In this document: in pieces, positions 1 to 9,413 of the stretch
Layout: the number at the start of each line of letters is the position of its first letter
Position numbering within the stretch: the stretch's first letter is position 1
NCBI RefSeq assembly: GCF_014805685.1
Contig: NC_060907.1
Location: 62,001-126,000, forward strand
Length of the DNA stretch: 64,000 nucleotides
Direction of reading: 5' to 3'
Source: Silurus meridionalis
Taxonomy: Eukaryota > Chordata > Actinopteri > Siluriformes > Siluridae
The notes under the pieces: generated by a model
Seen by the model: only the letters and a program-made list of their open reading frames with translations
Told to the model about the DNA's origin: nothing
The model's database searches: none
Made by a program: the position numbers and the translations under genes

Positions 1-62
1 ACAAGTTGATCATGTGCATGTGATCAGATGTTCTGGAGCACAAGGTTATGATGTGAGACGTG

Positions 63-696
63 TTATGTGTAGGCTTTGCTAAAAAGATATGTTTTTAATC
101 TGCACTTAAACTGGGTGAATGTGTCTGAACCCCGAACACTGTCAGGTAGACTATTCCAAAGTTTGGGAGCTAAATGTGAAAATGCTCTACCGCTTTAGTG
201 GACTTTGCTATTCTAGGAACTACTAGAAGCCCAGAGTTTTGAGATCTCAGGGAGCGTGATGGATTGTAGCATGTTAAAAGACTGGAGAGATAAATGGGAG
301 CCAAACCATTTGGTCCTTTTAAGTGAGTAGCAGTAGTTTGTAGTCTATTCGAAACTTAACAGGAAGCCAATGTAGGGACAATAAGATTGGGGTTATGTGA
401 TCATATTTTCTTGACCTAGTAAGAACTCTTGCTGCCGCATTCTGAACTAACTGAAGCTTGTTTATTAATGATGCAGGACATCCACCTAGTACAGTACAGT
501 AGTCTATTCTGGAGGTCATAAACGCATGGACGAGCTTCTCTGCATAGGATATAGGTAACATATTTCTTAGCTTAGAAATATTTCTAAGGTAAAAGAAGGC
601 TGTTTTTGTAACTTGGTTGATATGATTTTTAAAAGATAAGTTGCTGTCTAAAAACCGACACACATGCCCTTCTCCATAAATCAAGCTTTCACCCAA
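63..696 (-). pseudogene. L2-like LINE, 3' end of reverse transcriptase ORF
   Basis: The minus strand encodes the C-terminal part of a non-LTR retrotransposon polyprotein. A stretch near 319-696 reads like the region after the RT catalytic core (NLSFKNHINQVTKTAFF, then an AEKLVHAF block, then KLQLVQNAAARVLTR and HWLPV). A second frame near 65-190 gives the usual ending (LAPKLWNSLPDSVRG and KTYLFSKAYT then stop). These blocks are typical of fish L2-type LINEs. The element is 5'-truncated and frame-shifted, so it is a dead copy. The assignment to L2 rather than a close relative is from motif memory, not a search. Confidence 0.75.
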
Positions 697-985
697 AACA
701 TACTTTTAGGGGCATTGTGAAATCTCAAATACAGAGATTTCACAAAATATGCACCCAACCCCAGGATTTCTTGGAAGCCAAGAGCATTATTTTTTGTACA
801 CTCCCTTTTTCGGTTATTCCTGCTCTTACCTGAGAGGTTGTGAAAATAAGTTTCTTGATTAAACCTGAAGATCATGGGACTACAACATAATAAATGGTGG
901 TCTGACAACATAAGGAAACGAACAGAACTAGCATGAATTAATACATTTCCATGCACCCATGGGGTTTGAATGAACAGTCTAGAGT
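697..985. other. Unassigned spacer
   Basis: There is a short open frame on the minus strand (681-956) but nothing in it resembles a known domain. I see no gene here. Confidence 0.4.
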
Positions 986-997
986 AATTTAGAGTTC

Positions 998-1190
998 CCC
1001 TTCAGGAACTCGAGCTGCGTCGAAACGCTATGGGAACGCCCCTGCGTGACGCGCTCTGAACCACGTGTGTAATCTGACCAATAGGCGTTTGGGCGTGGCG
1101 TCATCAGCGGGCGGCGTCGGCGTAAACAGGAAGCTACAAATGGCTGCGAGATGGACCAGGCGCTAGCTTTCTGCTCGTTCAGGTAAGCGC
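998..1190 (+). repeat. DIRS left inverted terminal repeat
   Basis: The segment starting CCCCTTCAGGAACTCGAG and running through the CCAATAGGCGTTTGG and CATCAGCGGGCGGCG blocks is found reverse-complemented near 5,890-6,070. It ends just before the gag-like region. Confidence 0.8.
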
Positions 1191-1464
1191 TGTTTCGCTG
1201 TGTTTTTCTGGTCGAGTGATCGCTGGCAGACAGGGTTTCCGTAAGTGCGTGCATCCGTGTCCGCGTTTTATTACCGGTAAGGATTCGCATGATCGGTGCG
1301 TTGTTTGCCTAGGGTGGAGCATGCACAATCGGCTCTCGAGGTCGATTGCTCTCATTAACCGCATGGCTGTCGCCGCGCTCGCTCCCGGAGGCGCTCTTTG
1401 AGAGGAGCTCTCTCCCTCGCGGCTCCGGTCCCGCTCTCGCCGAGGCAAAGCGGCGCCGGCGCTC

Positions 1465-2460
1465 GTGGGGCTCGCAGGCGATTTAGCGGCGAGTTGGAGT
1501 CGGATGAGTCCGCTTCAGCCGTCGGCTGAATTGAGCTTGCTCTATTGGGGAAGCAGGCCCGATGGCTGCTTCTTCTCCCGATACGAGCAGCGGCATTACA
1601 TGTCTCTCTCCGAGGAGGGTGAGCTGATGGATGCTAGCGAGCCCGTGGAGCCCTCTCAGCCTGTGCTGTACGAGGAGCTCCTCGAGGTCGTGACACGAGC
1701 CGTTGCTAAGCTGGATCTAGCTTGGCGGTGGAGCAGCAGAGACAGCGCGCGCAGTAAGCTGGATGGCGTTTTCTGCGTCCTGTGTCGCTTCCTCGGCGCG
1801 GGGCCTGCCGTTTTCCTGATCTGCCGCCGGTGTCCAGTTCTTGGGAAACCCCATACTCAGCGCGTGCTTCGCCACACCACTCCTCGATTTATGCGAATGT
1901 GGTTGGGGCTAAGGCGTGCGGCTATGGGGCGATGCGGCGTGTCGAAGAGGCTAGCTAGCTACCTCTCTCCTAGCGTGGCATCGTCGCTAAAGGCTCCGGT
2001 GTTCCCTACTAAACCGCTCGTGCTACATCGGCTTTAGTGGGGAAGGCTTCTGTGACAGCGGGTCAGGCTGCGGGATGTCTCCACACCATGGGTGTGTTGC
2101 AGGCATACCAGGCTGACCTGCTGCGTGACAGATGAGGACTTAGCTCCGGGGCCACCGACATTAAGGAGTTACGTCGCGCTGCCGACCTAACCCTTCGGAC
2201 CACGAAGCACCGGCGCGGGCCGTTGGTCGGTCCATGGCGGCCCTGGTAGCCACAGAGCGGCATCTGTGGCTCACCCTGTCCGACCTCCCGGACAAGGATC
2301 GAGCTGTGCTCTTGAGCGCACCGATGGCTCCTCCTGGTCTGTTTGGTGGCGCCGTGGCGGCGGTCGTGAACAGGTTTCAGGAGTCTAAGAAGCAGTCGGC
2401 GGCGTTTCAGCAGTACCTCCCTCGCCGGTCACGTGGGGCTGGTCGGCGGCAGCCCCAGCC
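1465..2460 (+). pseudogene. DIRS gag-like region
   Basis: The reading frames here carry the acidic stretch EPVEPSQPVLYEELLEVVTR followed by a block AVAKLDLAWR, which also recurs in the other two DIRS relics of the window (54.4 kb plus strand and 60.3 kb minus strand). Later a frame-shifted part gives a Q-rich, basic stretch near 2,390-2,460. This fits the gag-like first ORF of fish DIRS elements. The frame breaks several times, so no intact protein is encoded. Confidence 0.6.
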
Positions 2461-2717
2461 TGGTCCTTCCGGGCACCGCGAAGCTCAGAAACAGAGCGTC
2501 GCCACCCGGTCTCCGCGGGCGGGTCCTAAAGGTCCCAGGCGTCGCTCTGGGCCCAGAAGGAGGCGGGCTGACCTGAGGTCACCCTCGGCTCCAGCAAACG
2601 GGCCGTGGTGCGGAAATCCTGACGATTTTCGGTCGAGGGGGCGGAGTTCGCCTCACGCTACGGTGCCCGTCCCTCCCCCGCACCACCAGGAGGCCGGGCC
2701 GTGGACTCTGCCACAGG

Positions 2718-4449
2718 ATGTGCTTCAGAGCGCGGCCGCCCTCCAGCGGGTGCCTCCCTCCACTTCTGCCCAAAGTCTCGGTACGGATGGGGGAGCCCCG
2801 CCGCCTCTTCGAGGTGTCTTCAGCTGCAGGGCCCGCCCCAGCTGCTCTGAGTGGGTCAGAGGCCAGTCCCGAGGGGCTGGTTCCCCTGAGGAACTTTCTG
2901 GCAGCTTGGGAGGTGCTGCCAGGAGTCTCCCAGTGGGTCCTGCGGACCGTAGAAGGGGGTTACGCACTGCAGTTCGCGTCCTCTCCTCCCCGTTTCAGCG
3001 GGTGTGTCCCACCCTGGTGGGTCCCGAGCAGGCTCTGGTCCTGGAACAGGAAGTGCGCACGCTCCTGGGGAAAGGGGCCATCGAGGTGGTTCCCCCCTCG
3101 GTTCGAGAGTCAGGCTTCTACAGCCCGTGCCCGTTGTTCGAAGAAGGATGGGGGGTTGCGTCCCATTCTGGATCTTCGCTCCTTGAACCGCTCTCTCAGG
3201 AGACTCAGGTTCAGGATGCTCACCCTCAAGGGGGTCGTGACGCTTATCAGGTCCGGGGACTGGTTCGTCACTGTAGATCTGAAGGACGTACTTTCACATC
3301 TCCATCCTTCCTGCACACAGGAGGTTCCTGAGGTTTGCTTTCGGGGGCGTAGCATACCAATATCGGGTCCTCCCGTTCGGTCTGGCACTCTCACCCCGCA
3401 CCTTCACGTTGTGCGTCGATGCTGCACTGGCCCCGCTGCGGCTTCAGGGCATCCGCATTGTGAATTACATCGACGATTGGTTGATCATGGCTCCCTCGGA
3501 GCACCAGGCGATTCGGCATCGAGATGTCGTCCTCTCCTGCATGAAGGTGCTTGGGTTTCGGCTAAACGCCAGGAAGAGCGTGCTTTCTCCTGCACAGAGA
3601 ACCACCTTTTTGGGCGTGGTATGGGACGCGGCCAGGATGCAGGCACAGTTGTCGCCTGCTCGGGTCGAAGTCATCCTTACGGCCGTCAGGAGGGTGCGGG
3701 AAGGCCAGCCACTCACTGTACGGCAGTTCCAGAGGCTGCTGGGGCTCATGGCGGCGGCATCCAGCATAGTTCCGCTCGGGCTCCTGCACATGAGGCCCCT
3801 CCAGTGGTGGCTCCGGGGCAGGGGGTTCTCCCTCAAGGGAAACCCGCATCGCACTATCAAGGTCTCGCGGCGTGCCCTTCGAGCCTTGGATGTCTGGAGA
3901 GACCGGACATTCCTGTCCCGTGGCCCGGTGTTGGGGGTTCCGTGTCGTCGCGTGACGCTTACGACGGACGCCTCCCTCACAGGGTGGGGAGCGGTCATGG
4001 GTGGCCACTCCGCCCAGGGTTTGTGGAGCGGCCCACGTCTCTCGTGGCACATAAATTGCCTGGAGATGATGGCGGTGTTTTTGGGGTTAAAACACTTTCT
4101 CCCGGACCTGAGAGATCGCCATGTGTTGGTCCGTACGGACAACACAGCGGTAGTCTCCTACATCAACCACCAGGGGGGTCTCCGATCTCGCCCCTTGTAC
4201 AAGCTAGCACGGGCGGTCCTCTTGTGGTCTCAGGACAGGTTCCTGTCCCTGAGGCCATTACATCCAGGTCGGTTGAATGTCAGAGCAGACGCCCTGTCGA
4301 GGCAGGGGCCGAGGCCTGGGGAATGGCGTCTCCACCCCGAGGTGGTGGAGCTGGTATGGCGGAGGTTCTACAGAGCCCAAGTGGATCTTTTTGCGACCCA
4401 GGAGACCTCGCATTGTCCCTCTGGTTCTCTCTCTCACCCAGCCCGTTAG
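2718..4449 (+). pseudogene. DIRS reverse transcriptase / RNase H
   Basis: The RT core is spread over several frames. RT motifs lie near 3,150-3,300 (RPILDLRSLNRSLRRLRF, then WFVTVDLKD), and the catalytic YIDDW box lies near 3,466-3,480 in the frame 3,409-4,449. The same frame then gives RNase H features (LTTDASLTGWGAVMGG, the CLEMMAVFLGLKHF helix, and RTDNTAVVSYINHQGG) at about 3,960-4,170, followed by DALSRQG. At least two frameshifts lie between 3,100 and 3,410. In an intact element this enzyme copies the RNA into DNA. Confidence 0.82.
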
Positions 4450-4943
4450 GGCTGGATGCCATGGTGCAGTCGTGGCCGAGGCTACGTCTGTCGCCTTCCC
4501 CGATCGCTCTGCTCCCAGGAGTTCTGGAAAGGGTTCGCCGGGAGGGAGTCCGTCTCCTCCTGGTGGCGCCTCGATGGCCGAGCAAGCCGTGGTTTGCGGA
4601 TCTGGTGCCCCTACTCGAGGGCCCTCCGTGGGAGATTCCACCCAGGAGGGATCTTCTCTCTCAGGCGGGCGGGACCCTGGTTCACCCCGCCCAGAGTTGT
4701 GGAGGCTGTGGCTGTGGCCCCTGAAGGCGCGGTTCGTGGCAGCCGGTCTCTCCACCAGTGGTAGAGACCCTTCTCCACTCAGAGCTCCCTCCACGAGGAG
4801 GTCGTCGCCACGCGCTGGCGACTGTTCACGTCTTGGTGCGAGCACCGTGGCCTGGATCCTGTTAACTGCCGGTTGGGTCCGTTCTGGGGTTCCTACAGGA
4901 ACAGTTTTCAGCAGGGTTAACCCCCTCGACCCTGAAGGTTTAC

Positions 4944-5740
4944 GTGTCGGCCATCGCGGCATATGGCTCCCCGCCTGCGGGGCAGTCGCTGGGTAGACAC
5001 CCACTGGTAACACGTTTCCTCCGTGGCACCCGGAGGCTGCGGCCCGGGACGCGACCCAGAGTGCCTGTCTGGGATCTGGCTGTTGTGCTGGCGGCTCTTT
5101 CTGAGCCCCCCTTCGAGCCGTTGGCCGATGTGGCCCTTAGGTTTCTGTCGGTTAAGACCACCTTTCTGTTGGCGATTTCCTCCCTGAAGAGGATTGGGGA
5201 TCTGCAGGCTCTGTCCATGGCCCGTCTCGCCTGGGTTTGCCCTGGCATGGCCAAGGTGTTTCTCTACCGAAACCTGGAGTGCGTGCCTAAGGTGCCTCGG
5301 CCCCTCACGCCCTGTCGTGTTGCAGGCATTCTGCCCTCCTCCGTTTACTGCCCCGACCAGGGCGACAGCACCGACTGTGTCGGTGCGAGCACTGGATACT
5401 TACCTCCGCGGGGCGAGTCCTTGGAGGAAGTCGAACAGCTGCTTGTCTGCTATGGCCCTAATAGGAAAGGTTTCCGGCCAATAAGCAGACATTGAGCAGA
5501 TGGGTTGTGGATGCGATTGTGTCGGCTCACGAGTCCTCTGGCCTCCCGCACCGCTTGGGGTTCGAGCTCACTCCACCGGTGTGGCGGCCTCTCGGCCTGG
5601 TCTGCTGGGGTCCCACTCCAGGACATCTGTGTGTGGCGGGTTGGTCCACCCGCTGACCTTCGTCAGGTTCTCGACCTTGACCTCAGAGCCACCCGGGCTC
5701 CTCTGTTTTGCGTGCTGGTGCGAGGCCCTCACTCTCTAGG
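4944..5740 (+). pseudogene. DIRS tyrosine recombinase (YR), catalytic arginine codon missing
   Basis: The N-terminal part shows the block LSVKTTFLLAISSLKRIGDL typical of DIRS recombinases (about 5,140-5,200). The C-terminal part at 5,500-5,740 shows the HxxR box region as AHSTGVAASR, where DIRS relatives normally have an Arg between the Thr and Gly. One in-frame codon is therefore missing and the conserved Arg of the HxxR box is lost. The frame also breaks between the two parts near 5,480. The enzyme would integrate the circular DNA form. Confidence 0.7.
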
Positions 5741-5774
5741 CAGGGTCTGGTCAGTGTGGCGTGATTGGACACTC

Positions 5775-5860
5775 GTTCCCATAGCGTTTCGGCGCAGCTC
5801 GAGTTCCTGAAGGGGCGTCTCTGGGTTCGACCGTAACCCTAGTTCCCGAGGGCGAGGCGC
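5775..5860. repeat. DIRS internal complementary region (ICR)
   Basis: The first half (about 5,775-5,815) is the reverse complement of the extreme left end at 998-1,040. The second half (about 5,816-5,860) is the reverse complement of the extreme right end near 6,075-6,112. In DIRS elements this region templates end completion and circle closure. Confidence 0.8.
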
Positions 5861-5889
5861 TGCGTCTCCGTGCCACACTTCCTGCATCC

Positions 5890-6116
5890 CTGCGGCGCTT
5901 ACCTTCTCTCGCAGGAGCTAGCGTCTGGTCCATCTCGCAGCCATTTGTAGCTTCCTGTTTCTGGCGGCGTCGCCCGCTGATGGCGTCACGTTCCAAACGC
6001 CTATTGGTCAGATTACACACGTGGTTCAGGCGGCGGTCACGCGGGGCGTTCCCATAGCGTTTCGGCGCGGCGTCTCGTTCCTCGGGAACTAGGGTTACGG
6101 TCGTAACCTAGAGACG
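5890..6116 (-). repeat. DIRS right inverted terminal repeat and end
   Basis: This segment is the inverted copy of 998-1,190, followed by the right-end extension with the GGAACTAGGGTTACG block that is repeated in the ICR. Confidence 0.78.
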
Positions 6117-6209
6117 ATCATGTTCATGACACGAGATATGAGTGCTTTGTGACTGGGAGGTAGGCCAGTGCACAATGTGGATACTCGGCAGCGGCTCTGC
6201 ACAATTTAT

Positions 6210-6656
6210 CCCACTCAACCCCAACCTTAACCCTAACCCTAACACTCTAACTCTAACCCCTAACCATAACTCCTAGCCCTAACCCTCTAACCCTAAACCT
6301 AACCTTTTTTACCCTCCAAACCCAATACCCTTCCCTTAACCATAATCCCCTCCCTCATCTTTGGTGGGGATACGAGTGATTCTGGTGTTGCGGTCCCCTA
6401 ACCTAACCCTAAACCCTAACCCTAACCCTCTAATTCTAACCCCAACACATAACCCTAAACCCAACACCTAACCCTAACTTCTAACCCTAACCACTACCTT
6501 AACCCCAAACCTAACCCTAAATCCCAACCCTAGCCCTAAAACCTAACCCTAACCCCAATAGCTAGTCCCAACCCCAAATCCTAACCCTAAATCCTAACCC
6601 TAACTGCTAACCTTAACCCCAACCCTAACCCTAACCCTAACCCTAACCCTAACCTG
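6210..6656. repeat. Degenerate telomere-like (CCCTAA)n array
   Basis: About 450 bp of imperfect CCCTAA hexamers, with diverged units in the middle and a clean run near 6,620-6,655. It begins about 100 bp after the DIRS right end. It is interstitial, since ordinary genomic sequence continues on both sides. Confidence 0.85.
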
Positions 6657-6689
6657 AAACCTCTAACCAAATAATAGCAGCAGTCAAAA

Positions 6690-6985
6690 AACTTATACTT
6701 TAAGGCTCTTCTCTGTTCTGGCACCGAGATGGTGGAATGAACTTCCCTTAGATGTCCGTACAGCGGAGTCTTTAAGCGAGGGTTGAAGATCTACCTCTTC
6801 CTGAAACACTTAAATTAGCACTTTCCAACTTTGCTTTGTAGAATTCAATAGTTATATTTATATTCAGTTTGTAATATAGCATACCAGTGTAGATTTATTC
6901 ATCGCTAGAGACTCAAAGCACTTTTGTACGTTGCTCTGGAAAAGGAAGGGGGTTAAATGCCGCAAAATGTAAATGTTTAGTTAGT
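6690..6985 (+). pseudogene. CR1/Rex1-like LINE 3' end
   Basis: The sequence retains a degraded ending of a LINE ORF (a GVFKRGLKIYLFLKHLN-like block near 6,770-6,815) and a 3' tail in which GCTCTGG is followed by AAATGCCGCAAAATG and TAAATG repeats. Similar tails occur at 9,690, 11,690, 36,500, 47,455 and 57,205 of this window. Confidence 0.55.
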
Positions 6986-7139
6986 CATTGTTACTTTGCT
7001 CCCTTTTTATTTAATCTATTTCTAAACATTAACACCTGAGAAGAATGGAATATCGGTCACGCTGGTGCGGCGCTGAAACCTAATCGGTTAAAAATGGTAT
7101 TCGCTTCTATTGCTATTCTGATGATACAATTAAAAATAA

Positions 7140-7990
7140 ACTAAATTAAATTCATTTTTATTTGTATAGCACTTTTAACAATGAACATTGTCTTAAAGCA
7201 GCTTTACACAGATAAAGTGGTGATAACAAATTAATATGTTCTTTCTAAAAGTAAGTTTGTCCCTGGTGGCAAGGAAAACCTGCCCAAAATGGCATAAGAA
7301 AGAAACCTTGAGAGGAACCAGATTTAAAAGGGAACCCATCCTCATCTGGGTTGCACTGAATGTCCATTTATTGCAGGTATACGATGTTGCGGGGTACAGT
7401 GATGGTGATCAAAAGCAAACTGTAGTCTGGAGTCAATGTAGCAGTCTGTTGACATTAACTGCAATCCAAATCCATCTTCAAAGCTCCTGTTCTTACTCCG
7501 GAATTTTATGGAACCACCCAAGGCGTTGATGAGAAACCGTCCCCAGCTGCACAGAGTGGCCTCCAAATGAAGAGAACACTATCCAGAGGCAGGCCTGGAT
7601 GAAGTGGGAAGATCCGCCGATGGAAGAGGGGCAGGAACAGTGGTCACTGGACCCTCAGGAGCATGTTTAACACAACCGAGAGAGAGAGAGAGAGAGAGAG
7701 AGAGGGTGACAGGAATAGAAGGATATGGATTATTATGTGTCCTTATTGTTGTATGAAATTTAAGGTCACTGTGCAGTTGGGATTCCGGCAAGACCTGTAT
7801 GGCAGCATAACTAAAAGGGAGAACCAGAAGGTAACACAGACATGAGGATCTCTGGGATAAGAGAAGACCCACCACACCACCATCAACAAACCTAAATGAA
7901 CGTGTGAAAATGAGGGGACGACAGCATACAAATATCCCAGTTCACCAAACACTCTATATCTTCATGATCCCTCCAGATCTGCTCCTTTAC
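7140..7990 (+). repeat. Dispersed teleost repeat (TTTATTTGTATAGCAC head)
   Basis: It starts with TTTATTTGTATAGCACTT, continues with the AACAATGAACATTGTC block and the TGGCAAGGAAAACCT block, and contains a (GA)n tract at 7,677-7,705. Pieces of the same repeat recur at 15.09, 23.84 (inverted), 45.85, 57.93 (inverted) and 63.54 kb. No protein is recognisable and its class is unknown to me. Confidence 0.6.
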
Positions 7991-8805
7991 CTAAGAAAAA
8001 TCTTCAGATGAAAGGCTTGACTAAATAAATACGTTTTCATCCTCAACTTGAACACTTAAAACTTTGAGGCAAAATAAGAAGTGCACTGTTTTGCTTAGTT
8101 TGCAGCAAAGTAATTAATTATGCATTGTTAGTTTAGGTCAGTTACTATTTTTAGCCTTGTGAACTAAATTTCCAGGTAGAAACATGGGACTAAACAAGTG
8201 CATTATAGGTTTCACTTCTGGAGAAAGAATGGAACAAAAGAAATAAAATTAAAGAAAAAATAAATTATAAAAGTAAATGTAAAAATGTCTAGGGTTAGGG
8301 TTACTCAAATAATAACAGAATATAGTAACAATATTTAAAATTTTAATTAATATAATCATATTCATAAATATATAGCAAAGACAAATTGCAATTTTGGTTT
8401 TGAAAATCATACTGAAGAAATAATGGAGAAGTAAACGATTTTTAACAATTTATTATTCGAAATATATTATTTTATCTATAATCATTAAGAGATTTAATAT
8501 GAATGGCCTTAAATTAATTATAGCCCAAACATTTACAAGCATAAAGAAACAACATACATTCACCGAAAATCTATAATAATAATTCATTTAAATATGCTAA
8601 AGAATATATTTATTCCACTAGCATACTGAGACATGAGTTTATGAGTACATGAGATGCATAGTGAATAAAACATTATACATGATTATAAAAATTATTAATA
8701 GTATGAAAAATATTATGTTGTGCTAAGAGTTTGTGTGAAAGTCAGGAGTCCTACACAGAGAAGGTATTGTGCTCCTGCATGTAATATAGGTGCACTTGAA
8801 CCTGA

Positions 8806-8860
<55 letters not shown>

Positions 8861-9413
8861 ACACAGACAAACAATTGGACCAAAGCATCTGTTTTCTTGT
8901 TATTACAAGAAGACTATGAAACATATAATTTTTAATACAACTTTTAGTATTTAAATTATTCATTGGTTTATTTTCTTTCCACTTTACTGGTGTTTATAAT
9001 TACAACAAAATCAGAATGTTAGCCAAAACTTCTCTATCCCAAGCAACAGATTCCAGTTTTTCAAGAGATATTCTTAAACCCACAACCCAAATTATATTCA
9101 AGGATTGAGCAAGCAATGTGTAGATCAATTATTTTGTGGCAGTAGCCACTTATGTCTCGTGTTTTTTGCGAATGTGAAAGGATTCAATGAGAAACCTGTT
9201 ATTTCTTCCCCTGAACCAATGGCTCTCCTACACTAATTATCATAATAACATGGCTGATACCATAAAAGATGTGTATGATAATGTCAATTAAACAATTGTA
9301 TATACTTGATATATTGTGTGAAAATGCAGCAAATGCACAATTAAACATCACTGGTTATAGTGTTAACTCTGGCTTACTTTAGTAATGTGCTATCTCATTA
9401 ACTGAGTTCTTAC
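7991..9413. other. AT-rich spacer with a (CA)n microsatellite
   Basis: No gene is visible. A (CA)n tract lies at about 8,809-8,874. This stretch follows the last recognised donor site (9,413) of the minus-strand gene, so it is probably its next intron. I searched it by eye for a phase-1 exon and found none convincing. Confidence 0.4.

Larger units (their letters stand above)
990..6116 (+). mobile_element. DIRS-type tyrosine-recombinase retrotransposon, nearly full length
   Basis: This is a GC-rich island, unlike the AT-rich surroundings. It carries gag-like, reverse transcriptase/RNase H and tyrosine recombinase segments in that order on the plus strand. The ends are inverted repeats: the left end (about 1,000-1,190) is complementary to about 5,890-6,070. 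Just after the recombinase, an internal region (5,775-5,860) is complementary to both outer ends. That arrangement (ITRs plus an internal complementary region) is the hallmark of DIRS elements, which integrate through a circular intermediate without an integrase. All three coding parts carry frameshifts or lost residues, so this copy is probably immobile. Confidence 0.88.

Noticed and set aside
2234..4996. Several overlapping long open frames on both strands of the GC-rich 1-6 kb region
   Set aside because: High GC reduces stop codons. Only the frames with DIRS RT, RNase H, gag-like and recombinase motifs are meaningful.
6210..6656. True chromosome end
   Set aside because: The hexamers are degenerate and normal genomic sequence continues on both sides.
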